DNA from: Fasciola hepatica
Lineage: Eukaryota > Platyhelminthes > Trematoda > Plagiorchiida > Fasciolidae
Direction: 5' to 3'
Assembly (NCBI GenBank): GCA_948099385.1
Contig: CANUEZ040000116.1
Location: forward strand, 12,773,001 to 12,837,000
DNA length: 64,000 nucleotides
Below are positions 49,952 through 61,190 of this stretch, piece by piece (positions within the stretch are counted from its first letter, which is position 1; the number at the start of each line of letters is the position of its first letter). A program made the translations under genes and the position numbers. The notes below the pieces were generated by a model, which worked only from the letters and a program-made list of their open reading frames with translations, had not been told where the DNA came from and did no database searches.

Positions 49952-52211
49952 CCCACCGATCACAATGTAGAAGACGAACATATTTGCCGGATGTCAAGAT
50001 CTATCTACTCTGTTTTCTCAAAGGCATGTACAGAACTTTGACCTCTGCCGATGTTCACACTGTGCAGTTGTACCACCGTTTCTAGGAATCACCAACAGTG
50101 CACATTCACCACACTCGTAATTTTCGTTGACGAGTTATGATTGGTCAACAGATGACGAATTATTTGTTGATCAATCTCCGTAAACTACTACTGATAAATA
50201 CTCCCCAAGCGTTTTTATTTGCTCTGCTAGGCGCATATGGTGAGCAATTCGATGGGGAGGATCGATAAATACTCATCAAAGATGAGATTTGCCCGTGGAG
50301 ACGTTTACCTCCGTAGATGTCAAAATGACTCATAAGGTGATTTTTACTAAGTTTCGATTCTCAGTCTTCAGAAGAATGTAGCTCGGCAACTAAGTTCACG
50401 CAATTTTAACTGCTCACGGATTGCCTCGAAAATTAGGTAAAAATAATAAACTATTTGGATTTTCGCATCCCCATCCCTTATTGATACGCTATGATAAATT
50501 TAGCTGAAAACTATACGGAGTAGCCAAACTACTTGAATTACAAACAGACATTGTCACACCATTGAATTTGTCCTCATCGTTAATTTGTCTTATTCACAGA
50601 GCGAGTATCAGGTGGAATATACGTAGTGCCGACGAATATTTGTCCAAAGGAGCTATTGTAAGGTGACTAGCAGCAGCCAGTGATCTCAGTCACTACATAA
50701 TCCACCGCAAATAATCCGGAGCTTTTCGGTTTCAAGTGACAAATTCCATAAAATCTGCGGATAATCACTTTTCATTCATGACATTCGGAAAACTAAAGAG
50801 AACCTTTAGTTATATATAAATATTTGGTATTCGGATCACACAAAACTATTGTCTATTCGTGTGATCAGTTGATATAACAGTTACCGAAGATATAGTGGAT
50901 TTACAGTCGAAGATACAGATTGACTCGGGTGACCCAGCTTAGTCACAATAACCGAGCCAGTATTGGTTGAAATACAGCGGTTGGAATGCGCCAGCATCCT
51001 TCTGCAGTCACTTTCGAAATTAGGCTTCGTAAAAACCGATGTCGTTGATTTTTATTCCAGAGAGACATTCTGACGAACGATTTCCAGCTGACAGGAGAAA
51101 CTCCAAATCTAACTACTGCCATTGTTGTCAGTGGCCAGCATAGAAATCCGAAACACCCTAGGTATACGGGGAATCGTAGGGTAGCTTACACAGGTTGGTT
51201 GTTACAGATTAACAGAGTGAAAGCGAGACACCGAAGTGTTTTTGTACTAATGACCTTGTGTGGCTCGCAATTTCTGACCGAACAGAGTGAAAGCCCCTAG
51301 TACAGTTGGTTTGTTGATGGTTATACATAGCAATTATTAACCGACACATCGTTCACTGTCGATGATAGTCAATTCACTATTGGAAATCCGATACAAGTGT
51401 CTCATCTTGCTTTTTGACAATCACCATTCCACAATGAGACTCGAACCCGGGTTGTGGGACTGTGATTGTCATATGGTCGCCGTTCGGTTAACAAATCAGA
51501 CTATGAACAAAGTGCGACACGGCAACACTACAAGATTTGACACCCATCTGTTACTAGCTCTGGGCCTTAACATATCTTCATCCACGCAGTGGCCAAAGTT
51601 CAGGATGGAAGGCTTCTCAGAAGGGACATAGGTGTAAAAGGGCGTTGTACGCACCTTAAGTTGATCAAATTACTACTGATATGATAAAGAGCGTCCTGGT
51701 AGACATCAGTGTGATCCAATCGTTGTCTCATGTTCTAACCACGGGGAACAAGATACTAAGGATAGTTTCCAGTCCCATCCTCTTGGTTAACGGAAATCGA
51801 ATTTCAATTCCCCATGATCTGGTGACCATTTATGCATCGATTACAAATAATTACTTGAAATGAAACGATTTCATTAGTGGGGCAACGACCCTCATCCGAT
51901 TTCGGAAATCCAATGATACCTTTTAGGCGATCGGATTTGAGTTGTTTTTCTACAGATCCGTACATTTTTATTAGGCGATACTCACCGATCATAATAAAAG
52001 TTCTATAATTTTCCATAGACTCTTATTCATTGCTATCAAAAAAATAGAAAGTGATGATAAAGATAACGACACTCACGAATAGTCTAATACTGTTAACCAG
52101 GGGTACTTGATCGAAAGTGCGAAAACCAACATAGATTTCAATTCCACAAACAAATCCCCTTCCTTCCCGTTCAGAAGAAAACCAAGATATTCTGAAATAA
52201 CAGGTAATTAT
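49952..52211. other. Mostly unannotatable; further repeat-family motifs
   Basis: About 2.26 kb. The family motif around 'gatctaactact' recurs at about 49,983-50,040 and 51,097-51,160. A tRNA-type B box is possible on the minus strand near 51,430-51,460 ('gggttcgagtctcat'). No coding gene was recognised. A minus-strand AATAAA lies at about 51,967-51,972, suitably placed for the exon at 52,212-52,618. Confidence 0.45.
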
Positions 52212-52618
52212 TTACAGTTCAAAGCTTGGACTGTGAACATTTGAAGCGAGAAATTCATTTGCACTGTCCACGTTTTGTGGTTCACAATCTTTGCGCATCA
52301 AATACATTAGACTGGCTAGGAACAGCAAGATCACTGCGGTCACGCAGACCCAGTAGGCCCAACCCATGGTAATACGACTACGTGAATGACGGTGTACAAG
52401 CCCCGAAGCCAGGCGAGTCATAGACGGGTTTCGACGAACAGCGAGTTTGTCACTCTGAGACTGAATCGGCCAATTTAAACCGTGGTTTGTATCATTCAAT
52501 TGAATCTGCGACACTGTTCTGGATGCGGGATTAGGGATTTGGTACAGATGCAACTTTTCGACCGGAGTGTGTCGAATGAAATCAGCCCAAATAGTGACGG
52601 AACTGAGCAAACTGACAA
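52212..52618 (-). CDS. Probable terminal exon of a transmembrane protein
   Basis: On the minus strand an acceptor 'tgtatatttcag' (52,619) opens a frame of about 135 codons that ends with TAA. It begins 'VSLLSSVTIWADFIRHTPVE'. A polar stretch of about 60 residues follows, then one strong membrane segment 'GWAYWVCVTAVILLFLASLM' flanked by basic residues ('RHSRSRITM' before, 'MRKD' after). A short tail ends 'NVHSPSFEL'. The arrangement could fit the last helix of a four-helix claudin/PMP22-like protein, but this is only a guess. No upstream exon was found. A poly(A) signal candidate lies about 240 bp downstream. Confidence 0.45.
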
Positions 52619-53890
52619 CTGAAATATACAGCACACATGTGTAAAGGGGAGACCATGAGGAAATGATCGAATACCTGGGTAAATAGTTCCAGGATCAATA
52701 CCCTAATTTGTGAATTCTGATACTCATTCACTGTGGTTTTACCGTCCGTATATCCCGGAACCAGTATCTATCATTGTTTACATCGAATTCGCCATCGTCG
52801 TCAGAAACATCACGTGATGATAAGCCACAATTATCAAGTTATTATAATGGAAAATTAAATACGGATGATGAGGCGTAACAGAAATGTATGATTATGGCAT
52901 CAAGGTGAATGGGTTCAAGTATCTCGTTTGTTGTGATTCTAAGTTTCCAACACGATAAGTAGGTGAGCCTCATTTACAACGAGAACGCCTGTTATCGCTT
53001 CTCATTGAGAATTATTTTCAAATTTACCTGTGATAAACTGGTCACATCATTCACTTATTGAATGCAACATGTCTGTTCAATTCAGTTTACCTCACCCAAC
53101 CAACAACCTTACACTTCGATCCTCTGGTTGTAGTTGCTAACCCAGAGTGTTGCCCAGACAAAAAAGAAAGAAATCGAAGCTCGAGGAGCCAATAAACAGT
53201 TGCGAAAAGTAAAAATGAATGACGAAAGTGTTCCGGTGAAGGCAGACCACTAACAACGGCAATAAGCCGTGTCTCCTATTGTCCAACAATAATCCCGTAG
53301 GTAAATTTCATGCACTCTGTCCCGAAAGTCGAACAACTTCTCTTTCCATTGTGGCACTGGGGGAAAAAGCGAACAAGCTTGTTCCCAGTGCTATTATCCC
53401 GCAACAACTCAGTACATGCTACTGACACAAACCAGTGATCTCACTATTATGAACATATGTCAGCTATAAACACCAATAAAACTCGTACATAGGTAACTGC
53501 ATTAGCCAAAGGATGAAGTTAACCAGTGTCCTCAATGGTTTCTTTCCTTAACTGATTTTTTATGTTTATAGATAGAATGAAAAGACTCCGAGGTCAACAG
53601 GACTGAGGTTCTTTAGGAATCTGATAGATGGAATTTAGCACAGAACAATTAGATCATTTTTTATCGGGAATATTTGAAAGCAAAAATCAATCGACGATGT
53701 ACATGTTCGAATGTCCACCTTTATCGATTGTTTCGATAGCCTCTTGCTAACACTATAAGCCTGGAGAGGACGAGCGTTGACGCCCTTCATTGTGTCGATT
53801 GAACCATTCCTCTGCGTTGGATAAATGAACTTATTCTCAGATGTCCTCGGGAGAATAACGTCGAATAGAATTACGAATTCTTCTCTGTAT
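52619..53890. other. No recognisable gene
   Basis: About 1.27 kb. Any upstream exon of the 52,212-52,618 gene could lie here, but none has a convincing frame. The end near 53,760-53,890 may be the tail of Gypsy-4. Confidence 0.45.
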
Positions 53891-53897
53891 CAGGACC

Positions 53898-54478
53898 TCA
53901 GCGGGAAAGATATCGTTTTGAAAGTTTGGGTTCTTTTGTTATTCCCTCCACTTTTGACGGCTGCAGGTCCCGTTTAACTGTGTCAACGATATACTCGGAT
54001 TGCCCGTTGGATTTTGAGTGATGTGTTGGTGACACCGTATGACCTATTCCTGACCGGATTGAAAGATTCGGTGGAAATGGTAAAGTAAACTGTCCTCCAT
54101 TGTTACTCGCGAGCCCTTTAGGAAAGCCAAAACGACTGAGTAGTCGGCGCAATATGTTGATCATAGTTCCGACTGTCGAGCATACCATAGAAAAACCTCT
54201 GGTCATTTCCTTTATCCGTTGACCGCAGTCAGAAAACCTTGGCCGTTGATCTGCCCTACATAAAAGATTTGAGGTTTTGAGAAAGGATTTCTTGGGGCAA
54301 TTCATGCCTTGAGGTTTGTCTCCACGGGCGCCTTTAAAGCTTGGGTGGTTTTGGTACAAACTTGAGCGATTGGCTGCTCGATGATCACCATTACGGTGAG
54401 AGTGCACCATCACGACGAGTCTATCGGCGCGGCGAAACTGCACCTTGAAGTGGTGTGATGGCTTGCGTGCCTCCAATA
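53898..54478 (-). pseudogene. Gypsy-4 integrase relic
   Basis: A 192-codon frame with 'LLSRFGFPKGLASNNGGQFT' and 'GHTVSPTHHSKSNGQSEYIV'. The latter ends in 'DTVKRDL'. These correspond to the Ty3/gypsy blocks 'FGLPxxIVSDNGxQFT' and 'PYHPxSNGQAERxVxxxK'. The catalytic Asp of 'SDNG' is Asn. The frame is cut at about 54,478 by the LINE insertion. The RT/RNase H half of the same element lies beyond it at 58,100-59,560. Confidence 0.75.
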
Positions 54479-55317
54479 CCCAAAAAAGCTATGCAGGATG
54501 GCTTCCTAAGCTTGACAGGTCAGTGGGTAGAGGCTAGACGAAGTCCAGTCTCTAAACCAGTTGCTGGGTAAAATCTGGTTCCAACCACTGCACCCCTGGA
54601 GAGGACACTTCAGAGAATGAACGGGGGCAGAAACAGTTCACTGGTCTAAAAGCCTCCACTTAATGGATGTAGGAATGGAGTACCTGGAGTTTCTCTCGAC
54701 GGTGGGAGAAGTCATCGCACTTCATTGTGCAGCTATCGCTCGCCTAAGCTGGGCAGTCCCCAGCCGAAAGGATGCTGCCCCGTCCACATTCCGCTTGCTC
54801 CATTGGGTGCATGGGGCTGAGGACTGAATTCGAAAAGCGGATCGATAACAAAGCACCAGCGAAGACAAGACAAAAGAGAAGGTCTCACGTGACAGACCAG
54901 AAGAGATTCCTTCACGGTTTGCTTGGTCACGTTCTCGTATTGGGTTAACGCCCCACTGCCTTTTGGGTCAAGGGCTCCGGTTAGGATTTCCAAAGAAAAA
55001 CCCCTTCTGCCGTGTGGGCAGCCGCGAAGTATGATTTGCCCAGGAGTCTGCTGTAATCCATCCGGAAACATTTCTTATCTATCTGCTCTTCATCCTTTAC
55101 GTTCTTATTCTAAATTCGTTTGAGTAACCACTATGAGTCGTGACCAAGAACTTGTAGCTCTCGGAAAAGGCAGCAACTTGGAGACAGGGGAAAAAGTGAA
55201 TCCATTTTTCGACTTAAGCATTCCCTTCACTTAGCTGCTTTCAACGTCCGCACACTTAGCTAAACGGGGAAACAGGCTGGCTTAGCTAGAACTCCTGAAA
55301 CTTCTAAGATAGATGTA

Positions 55318-56124
55318 TTGTGTCTCCAAAACACACAGCACCTAACTTCAGTGCTGAAACTTCGTTCCCCAGATACAAACTCGGCTACTTGCTTCACTTT
55401 TCGCTTGTCGGGTGATCTGGTTTCTAGTCCACGTGGTCAGGCTGGCGTTGGCATCGCTGTGAGCATGAAAGCTGAGTGTGCACTGCTCGACTGGATCGCA
55501 GTCAGCAGTCTTCTATGTGCGGTTCGATTGAATGATTCTGTGCATGTCAGCAGCACTAGACTGAAACGTCGATACGTGTTTGTCGTTTCTGTGTCCCAAC
55601 TGACTGTAGCTCTACTGAGGCTAAAGACGAATTCTACCGAAATTTGTCTCAACTGATCCGCAGCTTGCGCTAAAATGCGGCACTGGCTTACCTGGCGTCC
55701 TCCTAAGTGTTTACAGTGTTGGTTTCAGAACGGCTATATTGCTATCGGTTACCGCTGGCTCGGATCAATCCAAAATTGTCCGTCATTTTGGTCCTCGTCT
55801 GCAGACACAGATCACGCTCTTGTCCGCGCGCGTTTCAGCCTATGTTCCGTTAGTGACCGAAACAACACCAAAGTCAGCCCTCCTCCGCACTCGCTACTGG
55901 ACGATAACCAAAGATCTGCTTTCCAAACAGAATTCTGCGGGTTATGGATGCAGTCAAGTGCCCAGTACCCACAAAACCGATGGGCAAAGATCAAACAAGT
56001 CCTACTTGCGGCTGCTGATTCTGCTCAAGGTCCAGCAATCAGACATACACAGAAACAATGGATAACCGCAGCCTCAGTTGCACTGTTAGATGTGCGCAGA
56101 TCGAATTCTCCGGACTTCAGATAA
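55318..56124 (+). pseudogene. LINE-G endonuclease and linker
   Basis: Frames 55,318-55,656 ('SSPRGQAGVGIAVSMKAECA', 'LLDWIAVSSLLCAVRLNDSV') and 55,675-56,124 ('WFQNGYIAIGYRWLGSIQNC', 'DTDHALVRARFSL') make up the APE endonuclease, including the terminal D-H motif. The linker 'NRWAKIKQVLLAAADSAQG' corresponds to 'DEHWVHIKQVMHVATGFACG' in LINE-A. The two frames are out of phase. Confidence 0.8.
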
Positions 56125-56667
56125 TATGAGGCACGGGGATGTCATAAGCGCCAACTGAGAAATGACTGTGAGCAGTGGGGAACTGCGAAGTGTAGGGAGA
56201 TGGAAACAGATGCGGCAATTGAAAACAGCAGCAAACTTTTCCGATCAACTAGAAAAACCGGTCCAAGTAAACCAGACGTTGGCGAACTGATCAGATAAGC
56301 GAACGGTTCACTGAATCAGACTCAAGAGTGCAGTGCAATTCGCTGAGTGGAGCATTGCGAGAAGCAGTTTAACTGGCCTTTGTCCTCAGCAGGTTTGGAT
56401 TAAATACCAAAGAGCTGGTATGAATCGGTGATCCTACCAATTTATAAGAAGGGCGACACGTCCGCCTGCGAAAATGACAGGGGAATAAGTCTGGTTAGCA
56501 TCGCGTCCTAACTCACCGTTGGTGTTCTCCAGGGCTAAGTATCAGTTGCTCCAGAACAGTACTCGCGCGAGAATCAAGCTGCGTTTAGACCTGGTCGAGG
56601 TTATGTCGACCACATCATTCTTCGACACATTTTAGAGCATAGGCGTACCTTCCATAGATCCACTGGT

Positions 56668-57003
56668 TTGTTCCGTCCCACTAACTCCAGTGAGAACCCT
56701 GTTCTGCGTCAGAATCATCTCGCTTTATTAGCGAAAAACAAAGATTCTATAGGTCATTGTCACTGATACAGTTTGCACACAAAGCATTGGTCCGACAGGT
56801 GTGGGCGGTCACGCCTTGAGGTCTAAACAACTTTGACAAGATTCATCCCTCATTTATCGATCCACTCCACCAATCGACTGTCCTGTCACCTGAGATTCTG
56901 TTATCTCAAGCCTTGGGCTTAAAACCGCACTGTGCTGACTGCCAACGTGACCTGTTCGCTCGCCAACGCTGGTTTGTCACGTTCTCTCACCCACCCACAC
57001 CTT
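56668..57003. other. Foreign ~340-bp insertion in LINE-G RT
   Basis: It separates 'RRTFHRSTG' from 'FLILKRPSIRLT', which are neighbours in the intact RT. The content is unrecognised. No terminal repeats were evident by eye. Confidence 0.5.
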
Positions 57004-58099
57004 TTTTCTTGATCTTAAAACGGCCTTCGATTCGGTTGACCGCACAGCTCTCTGGCGCTGACCATTGGTGAAGTGTATACCGGATAAAGTTACCTCTGTT
57101 ATAATGTCCCGAAGCCGAGTTCGGACTTACGGTAATCTTTCACCCGGGTTCACTGCGAGGGGTGGTGTGCGTCAGGGTTGCCCCCCCCCTCTTCTTTTTA
57201 ACTTGGTGATTGATATGGTAACAGAGACTGCGCTTTAATCATGCGAGGATTGTAGCACTGAACCTTTCTCGAGTGGAAAAGTGCCACAGCATGGATATGC
57301 GAGCAATATAATTCTTCTAAGTGAAGGTCCAGGTAAGTTGCAAGCTTTTCCAGACAACTTGAGTATCTGTGCGGCAATTTCCGGTTTGCATTTTGCACCT
57401 TCAAAGTGCAAGATGCTGTTGAAGGACTGGGTTGGTCCAACGCCAAACCTTTCAGTGTCTCGGGAGACTGTAGATTAGACAGAAAAGTTCTGTTATTTGG
57501 GAGGTGCATTTCACCCACTAGTGGGATACTGGATTAGGTATCTTTGTGTATATAGGAGGTTCGGACCTGGTGGGAACACAGCATAATCAATGCCGAGGTT
57601 CTGTGGAGAGTCTCAGGTTCACGGATCAAATCATTAAAGGAAATACTTGAGCTAACCACGCTAAAATGGTTGGAACATGTGTCCGACATGTCCCCTGACA
57701 GGATTCACGGGTATGCTGTTTGCTGAGGCGGGTAATGGTTGGAAGATGAGTAAGGGTGGTCAATTCATGACATATAAGAAAGGTCGAAAAGTCTGACCAG
57801 TGGATATGGCCGTATAGGACGTATTAGACTTCCTGGGTGGGGTTCTGGTGACCCTCCCACTCTATGGTTAGATTCCTCGGGGGCGATAGCTGGATGCCGC
57901 GATCAGTGGCGCTCCTGTAACCAAAAACGTTCTTCATCAAATCGATGCCGTTATCTGTATTTCTTCACTTACTCCTTTCGTATTCTTTCCTCCTTCATTA
58001 TTTCCTTTTGAGGTTGCCGCTAGGACATAGCAATCAAAGCTACCGCACCCAGGGCATGGTTAGTGGTCGCCTGAACTGAACTGATATTTTTAAAGATGC

Positions 58100-59560
58100 C
58101 CCAGGATTCTGTATAGCAGCTCCCGTGGGACAACTACGCGTTCACAGAACAGAATGCAATCGCTGGCTGTTTGGGAGGGGTTGCTTGCTTTGACTGAACT
58201 TCTGAAGTTCTCTCGAAAGTTTTGCAGACTACGGGGTCTGGCAGTGGACCCTTTTTGTCGATCGGCGAACTTCCTCAGGGAAAGCTAGGCATGTGTGAAT
58301 ACCGTCCAAAACCAAACCATTGACCTCCCAAGCTAAGGATATGTACATCATTATGACATCCAATGGATTCGGAGTTGATATGTCGTATTAGTGCATCTGC
58401 CTGGCCAATTTGAGTGGTTGACTGATGGATGATTTCGAAATAATATCCAAGAGGTAAGGTTAACTATCGCTGATGTCGATTGGCGGAGAATACGAGAGTG
58501 TCTTTCGTTTACCCAAAATCGAAAGCACTAGGTCTTGTTCCACGAGGATAGTAAAATGTCGACCATAAGGCATTTATCAAACTTATTCACAGTGGAGATG
58601 ATGACCAAAGCCTCTCTTTGATCTGTTCATGATTACGTTTTGTTGTCATCAGAGATTTTGCAACTTGGGAAACAGCCTTTTCGGTGACATCGGGGAAGAT
58701 ATGTGAAATCACTGCGCCAAATCCGTTGCAACCATAATCTTTAAACTTGGCTTAAAATGGATAAGTAACAAGTCGGAACTCAACATGTGTTTCACATTCT
58801 CAAAAGCCTATTGACACTTATCAGGCCAGTTCCATTCTACCTGTTTCTAGAGTAGCTTGTTTATAGAGTGTCGGAGGCAATAGATTTTCGACAGAATCGG
58901 ACCGTAACTGCTCAAGAGGTTCAAGAATGGTTTCAGCGGCCTGATATCCTCAGGAGGAGGTATTTCCACGAGAGCTTCAGTATTTTTTAGGCCTTGAAGG
59001 TGGTTATAGCTGTCGATGAAGTAACCGGATAATTCTTGATAAAATAATTATTTTATCTGAATTATTTCATAGAAGGCATGTAGAACTTTCCCCTTTCCGT
59101 GCGCAAGCGGAATCCGTATGCTTGAATTCGTTTAAGAACGGACTTCCGTACCGATAACGTCATCGAGATAGGTAGCAGCATCATCGGTGCTCGATAGCAT
59201 TGTATCCATGATCTGCTGAAAAACTGCTTGAACCGTCTTCAGCCCAAATGGTGGGTGACTGTATCGGAATAATCCACTTTGAGTGTTATTAGTTAGGAGC
59301 TCCTTTGAACGCTCAAGCTGGAGAAATACATCAGGTAAACACAATTGGACGAAACAGTCTTCGCCGTTTAACTTCGTGAATATATCCTCCAGCGCAGGCA
59401 ACGGATACCGATGTGTTTCTGGTGCATCGGTAACCCTTTCACCAGCAAAATTCTTCATACACTGTCTCCGGCAACTGGGTATCGCACACCCGTACACTTC
59501 CAGTTGCAAACTGGAGAGAATCATCTTTGCTGGTCTTGATGTTCCAGTTGATGGCGATAA
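58100..59560 (-). pseudogene. Gypsy-4 reverse transcriptase / RNase H relic
   Basis: The frame at 59,132-59,524 has 'TDAPETHRYPLPALEDIFTK', 'LFRYSHPPFGLKTVQAVFQQ' and 'AATYLDDVIGTE'. The YLDD box is intact. Further down in broken frames are 'EIPPPEDIRPLKPFLNLLSS' and 'ERVVVPRELLYRIL' near 58,120. This is a different gypsy lineage from Gypsy-1/2, with ordinary YLDD. Its integrase is at 53,898-54,478, separated by LINE-G. No LTRs were recognised. Confidence 0.8.
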
Positions 59561-59715
59561 TCGGCAAACATGGAATCAGCCTGAAATATCGGGTGGAGAA
59601 GACGGGGATTGGCAACCATCACTTCCAGAAGGCAATAGTTTTGATTCAAGTAATTCTGATGATGAGGTAAACCCAGTACGTACTGCAACTATTGACTGTA
59701 TGAAAACCTTAGACA

Positions 59716-60225
59716 GTGGTAATGAGGGAGAGAAAAAAAAGTAGATCGGTATTTGGAATCTGGATCAAGGGGAAAATCGTCCTTGACAAAGACAACATAA
59801 CGGATGAGTACTTTATCCCACTGCCAGAGGATCGAACTCCCACGAAGAACACGTTCAAAATGCCGAAAAATCTCTTCACAGATCACCTAGTTTTACCAAC
59901 TGAAATATTTCTTCGTGAAATCAATGGAAGAGTGGTACAAACCCCAAATGCCTGCACAAACAAGTTGAGTGAAAGAGTCAGAGGAGACAAATGGGAAAGG
60001 AGTGGTGTGATAGAAATGAAAGCAGCTGATGGCTGCCTAATCCACACTGGCACTTTTCACCAGAACAGCATTCAAATTAGATTTTTATTCAGTCTCGTGG
60101 GTGGAGATCTTTTTTTGAGGGCAGTATTTTCAAAGAAGAGATTCAGCAGCCGTCTCAACCGTATTCTTTTTGACGACCAGATAATAATTTACTCTGTAGG
60201 GCTCGTGAAATATTTGCTCCCGTAA
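59716..60225 (+). pseudogene. piggyBac transposase, N-terminal frame
   Basis: 169 codons with 'KNTFKMPKNLFTDHLVLPTE' and 'INGRVVQTPNACTNKLSERV'. The early part of the transposase (N-terminal and dimerisation region) is expected here. The frame overlaps the preceding acidic frame by a +1 shift near 59,740, so the original start lies upstream, probably between 59,535 and 59,560. Confidence 0.65.
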
Positions 60226-60810
60226 GAGATATTTGGGAAATATTCATGGGTAATTTGGCAAGCTATTATACTCCTGGAGAGAACATCAAGGTTAATGAGC
60301 AACTGGTTGCTGTCAGAAGCTGGTGCAGATTTATTCAGTTCATTTAAAACAAGCCTGACAAGTACGCAGTGAGAATCTCCTGGGCCTGCGGTTCGTCTTC
60401 TATCGAACGCTGAGACTGCCCATATCTCGGCAAAGAAAATACCAGTGCTCCGCCAGCATCGACAAATGTTGAAGCAGCATCATTGATTGTGATTTCTCTA
60501 AGAAGTGACTTTCTTGGCAGTGGCCGCAATATCACAACAGTCATTTATTTCACTCACTTACAGCTTGAAGAATCAATGGCGGGGAATGAACTTGCCCTAG
60601 TTGGGACAGAGAAAAGGAACAAGACATTCCTATTCATGAAGTTCCAGCAAAAGAAGGCTCTACTCCCCAAAGAATCAGTGTTTTTTTCAGGCTAAAACGA
60701 TTATTTTCAGTTACCAGAGCGAGAAATAGAAGAATGTGTTGTTCCGGAGCACAATGCTCATATTGCTTAAATATAGAAATGGAAAATGAAGTTAAGAAAC
60801 CGGGTTTTTT

Positions 60811-61134
60811 GTGATTTATTACAACAAAACAAAAGGTAGAGTAAATGCCGTGGACCAAAATGTAAGGGAATTTTCTGTCAAGCGGAAAACTAAGAGATGG
60901 CCTTTGATGGTGTATTTCAACACTGTCGAATTTGCATCCATTACGGAAAAGGAGGTATTTAAATATGAAAATCTAACCAGTACAGTCTCTCATAAGAACA
61001 ACAGACAACGTTTCACCGACCACATTGCACGCTGTTTCACCCTCCATCGAGATCGGAGGTGTTCCATTCCGACGCATGAGGATTTCGTGAGGCAGAACAT
61101 TACCGAAAAAAGCAGGAGGAAAACCTCAATGTAG
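60811..61134 (+). pseudogene. piggyBac transposase, C-terminal frame
   Basis: 107 codons. 'NKTKGRVNAVDQNVREFSVK' contains the catalytic Asp of the 'K-x-G-V-D-x-x-D' motif region, with 'VDQ' present. 'RKTKRWPLMVYFNTVEFAS' is the conserved helix after it. After a frame change 'GKCSKQSDKVH' would belong to the C-terminal Cys-rich domain. Confidence 0.85.
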
Positions 61135-61190
61135 CAAGTGTAGTAAACAGAGTGACAAAGTACATTCTAGTCGATTACGTATAAACTGTG

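Larger units (their letters stand above)
54479..58090 (+). mobile_element. RTE-like LINE-G, inserted in Gypsy-4
   Basis: 5' UTR (54,479-55,240), endonuclease (55,240-55,850), linker (55,850-56,390), RT (56,400-57,480), C-terminal and 3' UTR (57,480-58,090). The 5' UTR shares 'gggctccggttaggatttcc'-like blocks with 9,060-9,130. The RT has 'AAFRPGRGYVDHIILRHILE' (56,580-56,640), then a ~340-bp foreign piece (56,668-57,003), then 'LDLKTAFDSVDR'-like sequence. The 3' UTR ends 'gtcgcctgaactgaactgat'. Many stops. Confidence 0.82.
59535..61190 (+). mobile_element. piggyBac-type transposase relic
   Basis: An acidic N-terminal region ('SFDSSNSDDEVNPVRT') is followed by the body in successive frames. 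'NIKVNEQLVAVRSWCRFIQF' and 'NKPDKYAVRISWACGSSS' (60,285-60,400) correspond to 'DEQLxxFRGRCxFxQYxPxKPxKYG'. 'LGSGRNITTVIYFTHLQL' (60,520-60,570) is the 'GRNVTxDNFFTS' block. 'YYNKTKGRVNAVDQNVREFS' and 'KRKTKRWPLMVYFNTVEFAS' (60,820-60,950) are the third catalytic region. A Cys-containing tail ('GKCSKQSDKVH') ends it. Stops and frameshifts at about 60,225, 60,347 and 60,694 make it non-functional. Confidence 0.9.

Noticed and set aside
45950..50050. CRISPR-like or satellite array
   Set aside because: The units are long, diverged, irregularly spaced and in mixed orientation. There are no short regular repeats with unique spacers, and the window is eukaryotic.
59535..61190. Domesticated (host-recruited) piggyBac gene
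   Set aside because: At least three stops or frameshifts interrupt the transposase, and no open frame covers the catalytic region as a whole.
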